A DNA stretch of 64,000 bases from assembly GCA_002694685.1 (NCBI GenBank), contig NZMW01000010.1, forward strand, positions 186,001 to 250,000, written 5' to 3'. The notes under the pieces were generated by a model. It was not told the DNA's origin and searched no databases. It saw nothing but the letters and a program-made list of their open reading frames with translations. Source of the DNA: Balneola sp. GTDB lineage: Bacteria > Bacteroidota > Rhodothermia > Balneolales > Balneolaceae. The position numbers and the translations under genes are program-made. Of the stretch, positions 34,525 to 44,429 are shown piece after piece (the first letter of the stretch is position 1; the number at the start of each line of letters is the position of its first letter).

Positions 34525-36132
34525 TTACCCTTGCTTGAACTTAAACAGATTCTCTGTCCCGACTTTCTCTTCCCCCTGGCTTAGCGCATACTGGGAATCA
34601 AAAAGTACAATCGGGTTTTCCTCCATATCCTTAGTGACGTGGGTGGAATAACTGGCATCAAGCTTTTCAATAACTTCATCATTATTGTTGGGCAGCCAGC
34701 GGGCACAGTGATAAGAAACCGGAGTTTTAATTAACTCCACTCCATATTCTGACTGCATGCGGTGTTCCACAACTTCAAACTGCAACACCCCAACTGTACC
34801 AAGGAGAAGCTCATTTCCAACACCATTTGGCACTTCAAATACATGAACCACACCTTCCTCTGAAAGCTGTCGTAATCCTTCGCGTAACTGTTTTCTTTTG
34901 AATGGATCTTTAGTCGCTACTTTCTGAAAATGCTCAGGCGTAAAAAGAGGGATTACATCGAATTTGACTTCATTCTTCTCAAAAATCGTAGTTCCAATTC
35001 GGAATGAACCGGGATTGAAAATCGAGACGATATCACCGGGGTAAGCATCTTCCATAAGCTGGCGGTCATCTCCCATTAAAGTATGGGGAGTAGACATTTT
35101 GATTTTTTTACCCAATCCAGCGATGGTTACCTGTTGACCTCGTTCAAACTTCCCTGAAGCCACACGGATGAAAGCTGCACAATCTCTATGATCAGGATTC
35201 ATGTTGGCCTGCATCTTAAAGATGAAGCCGGAAAATCCATCATTTAAATCCCGAGCCAATCCTTCCGGTGTTTTGTACTGTTGAGGATGCGGAGCCAACT
35301 GGTGGAAATAGGTTAGAAAAACATCCAGCCCAAAATTATGCAGCGCCGAGCCAAAAAATACCGGAGTTACTTTTCCGGAAGCATAAGCTTCACGATCCAT
35401 GTTTTCGTACATGTCTTCAATCAGCATTACCTCTTCCTGGAAGGCTTCTTTTTCGACCGGGGAAAGAGAAGAGGCTTCGATGGCTTCTTCAACACTCATT
35501 ACGGCAGTAACGGCCTTTTTAGCACCATGATCCGTTTTTTGGTACATGTGAACTTCATTGTTGATCACATCATAGATACCCTGAAATTTTTGGCCATAGC
35601 CCATCGGCCAGCTTGCCGGTACGGCTTCAATGCCTAGCTTATTCTCAATGTTACTTAGAATCTCGAGTGGCTCCATGCCGGGGCGGTCACATTTATTCAC
35701 AAAGGTGATAACCGGAACTTCACGGAGCTTACATACTTCAAATAGTTTTTCGGTCTGTTCCTCTACGCCTTTGGCAACGTCAATAACCATAAGGCCGGAG
35801 TCAGCCGCTACCAGAGTTCGGAGCGTATCTTCAGAAAAGTCTTTGTGACCCGGAGTATCCAATAGGTTGTATTTGATGCCATCTTTTTCAAAACGAAGTA
35901 CGGAAGAAGTCACAGAAATACCACGCTCCTGCTCTATAGACATCCAGTCAGATGCGGCATGACGTGTTGCTTTTCGAGCACGAATAGATCCAGCCTCATG
36001 CAAAGCTCCGCCATATAAAAGAAGCTTTTCAGTGAGGGTTGTTTTCCCGGCATCCGGGTGAGAAATAATTGCGAAGGTACGTCTCTTCTTCGCCTCTTTG
36101 GTAATTTGTGATTCGGCTGTGGCCGTGCTCAT
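34525..36132 (-). CDS. prfC: Peptide chain release factor 3
   Basis: 535 aa, standard RF3 length. This translational GTPase removes RF1/RF2 from the ribosome after termination. GTPase motifs are G1 SHPDAGKTT (24-32), the switch RGISVTSS, G3 DTPGH (92-96) and G4 NKCD (146-149). A domain II (GQQVTIAGLGKKIKMSTPHTLMG) and the RF3-specific C-terminal region with RWLPNN follow. The arrangement distinguishes it from EF-G and LepA. Its promoter region abuts the mobile mystery module. Confidence 0.96.
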   Translation of the reverse strand: MSTATAESQITKEAKKRRTFAIISHPDAGKTTLTEKLLLYGGALHEAGSIRARKATRHAASDWMSIEQERGISVTSSVLRFEKDGIKYNLLDTPGHKDFSEDTLRTLVAADSGLMVIDVAKGVEEQTEKLFEVCKLREVPVITFVNKCDRPGMEPLEILSNIENKLGIEAVPASWPMGYGQKFQGIYDVINNEVHMYQKTDHGAKKAVTAVMSVEEAIEASSLSPVEKEAFQEEVMLIEDMYENMDREAYASGKVTPVFFGSALHNFGLDVFLTYFHQLAPHPQQYKTPEGLARDLNDGFSGFIFKMQANMNPDHRDCAAFIRVASGKFERGQQVTIAGLGKKIKMSTPHTLMGDDRQLMEDAYPGDIVSIFNPGSFRIGTTIFEKNEVKFDVIPLFTPEHFQKVATKDPFKRKQLREGLRQLSEEGVVHVFEVPNGVGNELLLGTVGVLQFEVVEHRMQSEYGVELIKTPVSYHCARWLPNNNDEVIEKLDASYSTHVTKDMEENPIVLFDSQYALSQGEEKVGTENLFKFKQG

Positions 36133-36211
36133 AGTGTTTTCTGACTGCTTGATTAAGCCTTAAAGATACGGCCTTTTAAGTGAAGTTTGTAGTGCTGAAG
36201 GCCAGGAATAA

Positions 36212-36808
36212 CTAAGACCGGGCAAATTCAATTAACAACGAGAAGTCACCATGACCTGCCTCTTGTTGAGCTTGAGCGTATTTCTCTCTAATTATTTTAT
36301 TATCGGCGGTTAAGTTGCGCCCCCAGCTGAAGACAGGCTTCTTAAATATGTGAGTTATAATGATATCCGCTATCAACCGGGAGTGACGGCTATTTCCACT
36401 TGGGAAACAATGAATGGAAACCAGTCTGCTTTGAAACCGAAGTGCTATTTCATCCGGATCATACGTTTTGTTGATGATCCAATGAAGAGTGTCTTCTATA
36501 AGTGACCGAAGTTCTGTGTGGATTTCAAGTTTATCAACCCCGCTGCCTGTATTCGTGGTGCGAAATGTTCCAGCCCATTTCCATACATCACTGAACATTT
36601 TTTTGTGAAGGGTTTTAATGAAGTCTTCAGAGAAAACGGTCTTTAGATTAAATCGTCTTTTCAAAGACCATTCCACTGCCTTTTCGATATTCAGGTGCTC
36701 AAACTCTTTGAGTTCTTCAAGAGTTGAGATGGATGGAATGAGTAACCCATCCTGATCCTCTTCAGTAAGAATGTCTTGGTTCGTTATATAGTCAAAGGTT
36801 AATCCCAT
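36212..36808 (-). CDS. Mobile mystery protein B (Fic-related)
   Basis: 198 aa, matching the Fic-domain family known as mobile mystery protein B. The Fic-like core reads HCFPSGNSRHSRL (about 139-151) against HxFx[D/E]GNGRxxR; the acidic residue that binds Mg in AMPylating Fic enzymes is Ser, and the second Gly of GNG is Ser. WKWAGTFRTTNTGSGV upstream is the usual helix-turn before the core. Its start overlaps mobile mystery protein A by ten bases. The A/B pair is a recurrent module on mobile DNA and behaves in layout like a toxin-antitoxin operon; biochemical role not established. Confidence 0.9.
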   Translation of the reverse strand: MGLTFDYITNQDILTEEDQDGLLIPSISTLEELKEFEHLNIEKAVEWSLKRRFNLKTVFSEDFIKTLHKKMFSDVWKWAGTFRTTNTGSGVDKLEIHTELRSLIEDTLHWIINKTYDPDEIALRFQSRLVSIHCFPSGNSRHSRLIADIIITHIFKKPVFSWGRNLTADNKIIREKYAQAQQEAGHGDFSLLIEFARS

Positions 36809-37263
36809 AGGTAGCGCGGCATTTCATTTTTAATGGATTGTGCTCTTTCCTTAATCGCTTGCTCCTGTTGTTCCTCAGATCTTTCCTGATCTTCTAATCT
36901 CATGGAGTGAGAGGTACGCTGTACAATTTCTTTAGCCTTTGCCATTGCCCGCTCTTCAATCATGGCTTCAATATTCTTATCGATGGGGACAAAACCGTAA
37001 ACAAATTTTAATTCAAGAGCACGCCCAAAATCTTCCATGGTCTTTAAAGTGACGGAGCCGTTAGCTTCCCGGGTCTCTAAGTCTTTGGTACTCTGTGGGG
37101 TAATTCCCAGCCGATCACCCAATTGCCTTAAAGACATGTTCAACGCCTTTCGGATTTGATGCACCCATCCACTTTTTGAAGCCTCAAGTGTGTTAAGAGG
37201 ATCAATTTGAGCAAATTTACGATCTAACTGTTTGGCGAGGATGTGGTTTTTCGATTTATTCAT
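36799..37263 (-). CDS. Mobile mystery protein A (helix-turn-helix)
   Basis: 154 aa. The helix-turn-helix lies at about 38-70 (HQIRKALNMSLRQLGDRLGITPQSTKDLETREANGSVT is split here over the HTH and its linker), followed by LKTMEDFGRALELKFVYGFVP, the family hallmark. The C-terminal third is a charged helical tail rich in Glu, Gln and Arg. It should be the DNA-binding, self-regulating partner of protein B, with which it overlaps. Two CTATAG-centred repeats directly upstream are plausible operators. Confidence 0.88.
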   Translation of the reverse strand: MNKSKNHILAKQLDRKFAQIDPLNTLEASKSGWVHQIRKALNMSLRQLGDRLGITPQSTKDLETREANGSVTLKTMEDFGRALELKFVYGFVPIDKNIEAMIEERAMAKAKEIVQRTSHSMRLEDQERSEEQQEQAIKERAQSIKNEMPRYLWD

Positions 37264-37264
37264 A

Positions 37265-37343
37265 AGTCTATAGCCTTATTTAGAATAATATATTTAATAT
37301 AGTAATATTAAAATTAAAACTTAATATCAGTCTATAGGCTTAT
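37265..37343 (-). promoter_or_regulatory. Two operator-like boxes upstream of mobile mystery protein A
   Basis: AGTCTATAGCCTTAT (37265-37279) and AGTCTATAGGCTTAT (37329-37343) are 15-bp direct copies with one difference, 64 bases apart. Both are centred on the palindrome CTATAG, and the first begins right next to the start codon. The AT-rich stretch between them (TATTTAATATAG..) can hold the promoter. This layout suits autoregulation by the HTH protein. Confidence 0.6.
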
Positions 37344-37364
37344 ATTAGGAATGAGATTAATTTG

Positions 37365-38150
37365 TTAATTCAGATAAGAACTTAAATCAAGAGTGAAGGT
37401 TCGGCCATAAATTCTCCCACCAGCCTGAACTTCCACATAGCCATGATAGATTTCACGCAGCGAGTCGTCGGGCACAAAGTAATGCTTGTTATCTGATCCG
37501 CCGTGGTCTCTGAGGTTATAGGTAAACTTACTTTCAGGAATGATTTCAGGATCAAGGCTTGGGGTTAAGGTCCAGAAGGCATTAAAATCTCTGTAACTAT
37601 TGATCTCAACTTCAGGTGAATATGAAGCCATAAGTTGGACCCGAGGGAACTTTGTATCTACATTCAAAATTTGAACGCCATCAATTCTGCCCGTTGGCGG
37701 GAAAACCACCCGTTGCCGGCCTCTTTCTATAGGTTCCGAAATCACGCTAATATTAATGGGAAGGAAAACTGAATAGGAGTCCATGTTCGTATTTCTTGTC
37801 ATGTAAGCACTACCAACGATGGTGGCGGTAAAATCTCCAGGCCTTTGACCAATCATAAAAACGTGATTTTCCTGTCTGTAAAACTCGACATTTTCAGAAT
37901 TGGTTATGAAGGTTGTTAAATGAGGTTCGGTACCATACTCTTCTTCACACTCATAACCGTAGCTCCAGTATGCATCGACATCAAAAAAGACGGTATCACC
38001 CACCGAAATGGTTTGGACAGGCACAGGCGTGGTTGAGAAATATCCCGCCCTTTCATACCCGGAAAAGGGAAGGGCACATTCAAAACTATTGGTGATTAAA
38101 CACCCCGAAAAAAAAAGTAAAATAGGAAGTAAATAGATAGCTCTCGACAT
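37365..38150 (-). CDS. Lipoprotein of unknown function
   Basis: 261 aa with a lipobox ending FFSGC (Cys17). The mature protein is beta-rich. Cysteines at ECALPF and GYECEEEYG may be oxidised in the periplasm. The segments ISVGDTVFFDVDAYW and VFMIGQRPGDFTATIVGSAYM look like Ig-type strands. No enzyme motif seen and no family recognised. It stands alone, about 100 bases before the mobile mystery operon in the same direction, so it may be older resident DNA beside the inserted module. Confidence 0.65.
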   Translation of the reverse strand: MSRAIYLLPILLFFSGCLITNSFECALPFSGYERAGYFSTTPVPVQTISVGDTVFFDVDAYWSYGYECEEEYGTEPHLTTFITNSENVEFYRQENHVFMIGQRPGDFTATIVGSAYMTRNTNMDSYSVFLPINISVISEPIERGRQRVVFPPTGRIDGVQILNVDTKFPRVQLMASYSPEVEINSYRDFNAFWTLTPSLDPEIIPESKFTYNLRDHGGSDNKHYFVPDDSLREIYHGYVEVQAGGRIYGRTFTLDLSSYLN

Positions 38151-38312
38151 CTTGAACCTCTCTGGTTTTCAAGAATGTAACTAAAAAGAGTTAAATAGGA
38201 AATTTAGGTTGTATTGAAGAGGTATGGAAACAGAACCGTAACTTCCAGTATTCAAGTATTGTTTTGATTTAAAATTAACCCCACCACTGTTTTCATGATG
38301 AGGTTAGCTAAT

Positions 38313-40175
38313 TCACCTTAACTCAAAAACGGCAGTCGTCTTACCACTAACGCTAAAGTCGTTAGTTACATCAACATCATTACCAGAAATCATATCCATT
38401 CCCGTGGAGAAATTCTTAAGCACTTCCTGATAACGATCGGCATCCATAGTAACAGAACCCTCATTGGAATTCATCACAATCATCAGAGTTTGTTCTTCGT
38501 GAATCCGGAAATAGACGTAAACTCCATCATAAGGGACGAAGTGCAACAGTTCTCCATATTGAGCAGCCGGAGAACCCAATCGCCACTTCCCCCAATCACT
38601 GACCCACTCCATAATTTCATTTTCCTTTTCCGTGCGACCTTCTTCAGTGAACACGCTTCGGCTATCATCAGGCCAGCCACCGGGCATTGTTTGCCTCCAG
38701 GCTTCATCATCCCCTCCGCGATTTTGGTGGCCCATCATAAGCTCGGTTCCATAATACACAACCGGAATGCCACGGGCAGTCAATAAAAACGGATAAAGCA
38801 TTTTAAAGTGAGCTTCATTCTTTCCAAGATGTTCATAGATACGACTCATATCATGGTTATCTAAAAAGATCACATTCTTCATAGGGTCAGCATAAACCAT
38901 ATCCTGATTGAATACATAGAAAAGTTTGGTGAGCCCGTTATTCCATCCAAAACCTTCGTTAAGTGCATCACGAGCGGCAAAAGAAAAAGGAAAGTCGGTA
39001 ACGCTTGGAAGGTGTGAATCATAGCCGTCTTCAACACCCGGTTCATCATATTGCCAGAAGGATTCTGCAATTACATTCTCTACCCAGGATTCTCCTACAA
39101 TATTGAAATCAGGATAAGCTTCCAGCACCTCTTTCGCCCAACGAGCCATGTAATCTTTATAAGGAAATACATAGGTATCCATGCGAATTCCATCAATGCC
39201 AGAATACTCAATCCACCAAATGGTATTTTGAATGAGATAGTCAGCAAGCAGATCGTTGCGCTGATCCAGATCAGGCATTTCTTTCACAAACCAGCCTTTT
39301 ACTAAGCGGTCCATATCCGATTCGGAAGCATACGGGTCACCCACAATCACTCCGCGATAATTGGTTTGCCCATATTCCTCAAAATCATGAACCCAATCTT
39401 TTGTTGGTAAGTCTTTCATCCACCAATGCTGGTCGCCAATGTGGTTGTGTATCATATCCATGATGACTTTCATTCCCCGATCGTGTACGGCATCAACCAA
39501 CTCTTTGTAAAGTTCATTAGATCCAAACCGGCGATCAACTTTATACAAATCCGTAGCAGCATATCCATGATAAGCACCATATTCTGCGGTCATATCATTT
39601 TCGAAGGTAGGAGTAAACCAGATGGCGGTCATTCCGAGATCCTGAATGTAATCAAGATGATCGATCACTCCCTGTATATCCCCTCCCTGACGGCGTTCTG
39701 GATTGGACCGGTCAGCTGACTCAAGCATTCCTTCAATGGTATCGTTTGAGGGGTCTCCGTTAGCAAAGCGGTCCGGCATCATCAGGTAAACTAAGTCAGA
39801 GGAATCGAATCCAAGATTGCGCCCTTCTTCAGACTCCCGGGTTCTTAATTCATAATTCAGGGTGATAGTTTTATTGCCCTTTTTGAGCTTGATGGGCATG
39901 GAGCCGGCCTTGGCAGACTCGTCAATATCAAAATAGAGAAAAAGATAATTGGGAGAATCTACGGCGTATTGACTTGTGATCTGAACTCCCGGATAATCTA
40001 TAGAAGCTCGATACTGACCTAAGTCTTCTCCATAGAGTTGAATCTGAAGTTCGTTGACAGGCATTTCAACCCACCAAAAGGGAGGGTCAACAATTTCAAT
40101 TTCATCAGGTATCTGAGCGAGAGAAATAGAAGTTAAAATGAATACCGATACAAAAAGGCTAAGTAATTTCTTCAT
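38313..40175 (-). CDS. Secreted GH13 alpha-amylase / neopullulanase-like enzyme
   Basis: 620 aa from the ATG at 40175, which gives a signal peptide (1-21, cleavage after SLAQ). An N-terminal Ig-like domain (about 22-112) precedes the GH13 barrel. Catalytic residues are Asp333 (GIRMDTYVF), Glu362 (NIVGESWV) and Asp442 (FLDNHDMSR). The domain order resembles cyclomaltodextrinase/SusA-type enzymes of Bacteroidota, which cut maltodextrins in the periplasm. It would feed oligosaccharides to the cytoplasmic malQ/glgB system. It stands alone; no SusC/D pair is near. A longer frame starting 51 bases upstream lacks a good signal. Confidence 0.92.
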   Translation of the reverse strand: MKKLLSLFVSVFILTSISLAQIPDEIEIVDPPFWWVEMPVNELQIQLYGEDLGQYRASIDYPGVQITSQYAVDSPNYLFLYFDIDESAKAGSMPIKLKKGNKTITLNYELRTRESEEGRNLGFDSSDLVYLMMPDRFANGDPSNDTIEGMLESADRSNPERRQGGDIQGVIDHLDYIQDLGMTAIWFTPTFENDMTAEYGAYHGYAATDLYKVDRRFGSNELYKELVDAVHDRGMKVIMDMIHNHIGDQHWWMKDLPTKDWVHDFEEYGQTNYRGVIVGDPYASESDMDRLVKGWFVKEMPDLDQRNDLLADYLIQNTIWWIEYSGIDGIRMDTYVFPYKDYMARWAKEVLEAYPDFNIVGESWVENVIAESFWQYDEPGVEDGYDSHLPSVTDFPFSFAARDALNEGFGWNNGLTKLFYVFNQDMVYADPMKNVIFLDNHDMSRIYEHLGKNEAHFKMLYPFLLTARGIPVVYYGTELMMGHQNRGGDDEAWRQTMPGGWPDDSRSVFTEEGRTEKENEIMEWVSDWGKWRLGSPAAQYGELLHFVPYDGVYVYFRIHEEQTLMIVMNSNEGSVTMDADRYQEVLKNFSTGMDMISGNDVDVTNDFSVSGKTTAVFELR

Positions 40176-40255
40176 GAATGTCTTTATTAGGTTCCAACGG
40201 CTCACATAATAAAGATCACTCCACACATTTTCTCATGTAAATGCTTACATAGAGT

Positions 40256-42883
40256 TTATTCGCTTTTAAGACTATTTACCGGATTTGCCAGCGCAGTTTT
40301 AATGGATTTAAAACTGATTGTGATCAGAGCAATACCAAAAGCAAGCAATGCACTTAAAATTAGAGTCGCAGGACCAATCTCGATTCTATAAGCGAAATCC
40401 TTTAACCAGCTGGCAGATAAAAACCAGCCGGCTGGCGCTGCAATTAGGAAGCTGATTAAGATTAATTTCATAAAGTCTTTATTAAGCAGAGTTAAAATCT
40501 GCGGAACACTTGCCCCAAGAACTTTCCGAATGCCAATCTCTTTTGTTCGTTGCTCAATCACAAAAGTAGCCAAACCAAAAAGGCCAAGGCTTGCAATGAT
40601 GAAGGCGAGCAAGGTAAAGTAATTGAAGATAGTGCTTAACTGGCGCTCCTCTTCATATAAGTTATTGTAAGAGTCATCCAGAAATGTATAGGAAAATGGA
40701 AGGTCTGGAGAGAAAGAGGCAAAAAAGTTTTGTAGATCAGCGAGTGTTTGCTGAACCTGATCCCCATTAACCTTGATAAGAACATATCGGTGATAATTGT
40801 AATCAGGTGCAAGCATTATGGTGAGCGGAGAAATCTCCTGACGAAGAGATAGAAAGTTGAAGTTTCTAACTACTCCAACAATGGTTCCCGAGTTACCCCA
40901 CGCCTCAAAGCTTTTGCCAATTGCTTGGGATGGCGTCCAGCCAAGTTCCGCCAGAGCGGCTTCATTAATGAGGAAGTCTGCTTTTGCGGGTGAATACTGT
41001 TCCTGATTGAAGGACCTTCCAGCAATAACTTGTATATCGAACATTTCTATAAAATCGAAACCAACCGGAGAGATGTAAATACTCAGTTCATCTCCTTCCT
41101 GATTTCCCTCCCAATTGGTTACAGTAGTTCTGCTGCTCATATAAACAGGGTCAAACTGAGAAGAGCTTACTGCTTGAACAGAAGGATTCTTGTTTAGTTC
41201 TTCTTTAACCGTATCAAAGCGATCCCAAATTTCTGAATCGTTCGTAGCTACTGTAATAACCTGATCCCGGTTAAGGCCGGTATCTGTAGTTTGGATAAAA
41301 TTTAACTGCTGAAACACCACAATGGAGCCTATCAAAAGTACGATAGTGACGGTAAATTGAGCTATCACTAAAATATTTCTCAGTAATGAGGTTTTCTTGC
41401 CGCTTTTAGTATGGCGTTTAAGGATGAAAGCAGGTTTTAATTTTGATGTGAATAAAGCAGGATAACTTCCTGAAATAATGCCTACTCCAAGACTGGCGGC
41501 CAAAGTTAAAGCCCAAAAATCCCATCGAAGAAATATTTGTGTAGTCAACTCACGGCCAATCAGATTACTGAAGATTGGTAAAGTGAGGGCAATGAACAAA
41601 ACCGCGGCTATAATACTAAGCAAAGAAATAACTACGGCTTCTGAAAGAAACTGAACCACGATATTGGAACGCACAGCTCCCACGACTTTTCGAACGCCAA
41701 TCTCCTTTGAGCGGGTTAATGAGCGAGCCGTAGATAAATTCATATAATTGACGCACGCAATCAGCAAAATGATAATCGCTATCGCAGAGAACATATATAC
41801 CGTATTGATACTTCCGGAAGTGGATGGGTTGAAGTTCAAGCCGGCAGAATAAAGGTGAATATCTTCGAGAGGCTGAAGCGAGTGAACAGGGAGCTTTTCC
41901 GGGCTATTCTTATAGTAATTTGAACTACCGATATAGGTTTTGACAAATCCTGGGAGCTTATCGGCGAAAGCTTCCTCAGAAGTGCCTTTCTTTAAGGTGA
42001 TGAATGAATAATAATTGGTGTTACTCCACTCATTCAAATTATAGGTGTAATACGGAGTTGCCTGATCATTGATAACATAATTAAAGGTGAAATGAGAGTT
42101 TTTAGGCGGATCGGCAATCACTCCGGTTACTGTTTTGGTTACCTTTTTTCCGGTTCCATAGGTTTGGTCTATACGTTTGCCTATAGCTTTTTCGCTACCA
42201 AAAAGTTTATTAGCAAGCGAGTTTGTAAGGATGATGGAATTTGGGTCTTGTAGTGCTGTTTCAGGATTTCCCTCATACCATTGGTAGCTAAAAATCTGGA
42301 AGAAATCTCCATCTGACAAAACTCCAGCTTCACTAAAAGTCTCATCCTCAATGGAAAGCAAAGTTCTTGTCATCCCGAAATAGGTAGCGGCTTCAACTTC
42401 CGGGAAGTCGCTTTTCATAGTAGCAGACAGAGCTGTTGGGGTAAGGGTGTACATGTCTGACCCCATGTATTCATTGCCGGGCTGCTGAGCTAAAACGCGA
42501 TAAGTACGATCACTTGTTTCGTGAAATTTGTCATAGCTCAATTCATATTGCACAAACAAACCGATCAAAACAAAGCATACCAATCCTACAGAAAGGCCAA
42601 ATATGTTTATAAAAGAATAGCTTTTATGCTTCTTTAGGTTCCGAAAAGAAATCTTGATGTAATTAAGAAACATAGCGGCAGACCAGTAAAATTTATGAGT
42701 GATTTTTGAAGGGGCATACCGAAGTATTTGCTGCCAGTACCAGCGTTTAGCTTTTTTAGGTCCCTCTTTTTTTGCCAGATAATGAAAGTATTCGTCAAAG
42801 TCGCCAACGGTGGTTTTCCAGACATCATCGTACTGGAGTTTCTCTAGAATTTTCTGGGCTAGTTTAGGAGGGCGGGAAGACAT
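40256..42883 (-). CDS. FtsX/MacB-type ABC permease with N-terminal prefix domain
   Basis: 875 aa from the ATG at 42883, one base after the PadR gene stop; an in-frame upstream ATG would overlap PadR. A cytoplasmic prefix (about 1-80: PPKLAQKILEKLQYDDVWKTTVGDFDEYFHYL) resembles the permease prefix domain found on PadR-linked permeases. Two FtsX-like units follow, each with an N-terminal helix, a periplasmic MacB-type domain, and conserved SKEIGVRKVVGA / TKEIGIRKVLGA coupling helices. No ATPase gene is adjacent. PadR-permease pairs are common in Bacteroidota; the cargo is unknown. Confidence 0.9.
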   Translation of the reverse strand: MSSRPPKLAQKILEKLQYDDVWKTTVGDFDEYFHYLAKKEGPKKAKRWYWQQILRYAPSKITHKFYWSAAMFLNYIKISFRNLKKHKSYSFINIFGLSVGLVCFVLIGLFVQYELSYDKFHETSDRTYRVLAQQPGNEYMGSDMYTLTPTALSATMKSDFPEVEAATYFGMTRTLLSIEDETFSEAGVLSDGDFFQIFSYQWYEGNPETALQDPNSIILTNSLANKLFGSEKAIGKRIDQTYGTGKKVTKTVTGVIADPPKNSHFTFNYVINDQATPYYTYNLNEWSNTNYYSFITLKKGTSEEAFADKLPGFVKTYIGSSNYYKNSPEKLPVHSLQPLEDIHLYSAGLNFNPSTSGSINTVYMFSAIAIIILLIACVNYMNLSTARSLTRSKEIGVRKVVGAVRSNIVVQFLSEAVVISLLSIIAAVLFIALTLPIFSNLIGRELTTQIFLRWDFWALTLAASLGVGIISGSYPALFTSKLKPAFILKRHTKSGKKTSLLRNILVIAQFTVTIVLLIGSIVVFQQLNFIQTTDTGLNRDQVITVATNDSEIWDRFDTVKEELNKNPSVQAVSSSQFDPVYMSSRTTVTNWEGNQEGDELSIYISPVGFDFIEMFDIQVIAGRSFNQEQYSPAKADFLINEAALAELGWTPSQAIGKSFEAWGNSGTIVGVVRNFNFLSLRQEISPLTIMLAPDYNYHRYVLIKVNGDQVQQTLADLQNFFASFSPDLPFSYTFLDDSYNNLYEEERQLSTIFNYFTLLAFIIASLGLFGLATFVIEQRTKEIGIRKVLGASVPQILTLLNKDFMKLILISFLIAAPAGWFLSASWLKDFAYRIEIGPATLILSALLAFGIALITISFKSIKTALANPVNSLKSE

Positions 42884-42884
42884 G

Positions 42885-43211
42885 CTAATTGCCCCCGAAT
42901 AGTAGTTGAGGGACTCCTTGCCAAATGGCTTGCTGTACTTCGTAAGCATGATGAAGTGCTTCTTTTCCTGAGGGAGTCAGGGAATAGATTCTCTTTTGAC
43001 GACCACCGCGTTCGGGGGTAGAGTCAGAGAGTTGAGATTTAAGGAAACCTCGTTTTTCAAGACGCTCAAGTGGCATATAAATTCCACCGAGCGACCAGTC
43101 TTTATCGGTTATTTCATTCAGCTTTTCCTGGATGGGGATGCTATAGGCATCATCTCTAAGCTTCCATACAGCCAGTAAAATAAACTCTTCAGTTCGGGTA
43201 AGTAGTTTCAT
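42885..43211 (-). CDS. PadR-family transcriptional regulator
   Basis: 108 aa, the short PadR form: a winged helix with RTEEFILLAVWKLRDDAYSIPIQEKL, then SLGGIYMPLERLEKRGFLKSQL and the wing RQKRIYSLTPSGKEAL. It has little of the C-terminal dimerisation helix. It probably represses its own operon, which includes the FtsX-type permease that starts one base later, and releases DNA on binding an unknown small molecule. Confidence 0.93.
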   Translation of the reverse strand: MKLLTRTEEFILLAVWKLRDDAYSIPIQEKLNEITDKDWSLGGIYMPLERLEKRGFLKSQLSDSTPERGGRQKRIYSLTPSGKEALHHAYEVQQAIWQGVPQLLFGGN

Positions 43212-43313
43212 AAGTAATCAATTCTAAAATCTTGAAACATATTAGCAAAAAATTCATTTGTTTCAAATTTTTAGAATTGAGGAATTTGTTTTTTTGAAAG
43301 GGCGGTTTTGGAG

Positions 43314-44429
43314 CTATCTGAGAAGCTGAAATATTTCCATATCGATTTTTTCCATTTTGAAAAGCAGCGAATCACCTTCAGAGATTTCAGTTAGGTGGAG
43401 CTTATTGCCGTTTGTCATATAAGTAAAGAATCGCTCAGAACCGGTTCCTTGAGGCTTAAGCGTCAACGTTTGTTGTTCGGTATCCAGAGTTCTGAAATAT
43501 GGTTTTGAATTATTTTTATAACGAATGTAAGTTTGGTTGTAGCGATCGATAACGAAATATTCCCAGGCGTTTTCGCGGAAGGAAGCTTCCTGTGAAGTAA
43601 CCATGTATATGCCAAAAAGCTCAGGCTCAGGTTTATTTTTACTGGAGTAGGAAGTTAAAGGCAAAGCCGCGCTTACAATAAAGCCAAGAGCTACAGCTCC
43701 AATCATAGCTTTTCTAATCCACTTGGTTGCTTTAGTAAACCATTCGGCTTGAAATGGGGATTCAAATGCACGCGCGTTAACGTCCTTATTCAGAATAAAA
43801 ACATTTAGAATTCGCTTGTAATCAAAAGCGGCAAGAACCAAAGAAAAGACAAATAAATGAGTAGCAAGGTTTTTGACCGGAACATCAAACATGAAATTCA
43901 TAAGAGCTACATTCGACATTACCCCGGCAATAAGTAAGGCGCCAAGGGTTGTTGTTCTTCGATATAGCAAGAGAAATCCTCCGGCAACCTCCAAGAGACC
44001 GGTGAAAATCTGGTAAACCGAAGAATACCCCATATAAATCCAAAGCAGACGCATTGGGCTAAGTTCACCTACAGGAGTAACTAGTTGAATAAGGCTTGCC
44101 TCAGAAAACTGTATTAAAGCAACTTTTGCGAAGCCATAGGTCATCATAGTGAGAAAAAGAAAAGAACGGAGGGCGAGCGTCAAAATATATATGTGGGAAG
44201 GATGTGGTTCAGCGTTTTTGTAATGAAAACTCCAGATTGTTGCGCCTGCGATACTCAAACCAACCCTGATAGCTACAAGAATAAGGACACTACTTTGGTA
44301 TTCTGCGGGTTCAGTATAGCCAAGTAACATGGACAGCCAAACAATGGGTAAAATGTATAAAAGGACATAAATGACAACAAAACGAAAAAGCCACTTCTGA
44401 AAAGGTCCCCAGTCAAGATTGGAAGTCAT
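43314..44429 (-). CDS. DoxX-like multi-pass membrane protein
   Basis: 371 aa from the ATG at 44429; an in-frame ATG 60 bases upstream adds an Asn/Ser-rich stretch that looks non-homologous. It has about eight hydrophobic helices through residue 285, including GLLEVAGGFLLLYRRTTTLGALLIAGVMSNVALMNFMFDVPVK, which resembles the DoxX fold. The last 85 residues form a soluble beta-rich tail (ENAWEYFVIDRYNQTYIRY, TEQQTLTLKPQG). Function unknown; assigned only by likeness to DoxX membrane proteins. Confidence 0.7.
   Translation of the reverse strand: MTSNLDWGPFQKWLFRFVVIYVLLYILPIVWLSMLLGYTEPAEYQSSVLILVAIRVGLSIAGATIWSFHYKNAEPHPSHIYILTLALRSFLFLTMMTYGFAKVALIQFSEASLIQLVTPVGELSPMRLLWIYMGYSSVYQIFTGLLEVAGGFLLLYRRTTTLGALLIAGVMSNVALMNFMFDVPVKNLATHLFVFSLVLAAFDYKRILNVFILNKDVNARAFESPFQAEWFTKATKWIRKAMIGAVALGFIVSAALPLTSYSSKNKPEPELFGIYMVTSQEASFRENAWEYFVIDRYNQTYIRYKNNSKPYFRTLDTEQQTLTLKPQGTGSERFFTYMTNGNKLHLTEISEGDSLLFKMEKIDMEIFQLLR

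Noticed and set aside
36212-36808. Calling the Fic-like protein an AMP-transferase
   Set aside because: The acidic residue and glycine of the Fic core are replaced, so AMPylation is not supported.
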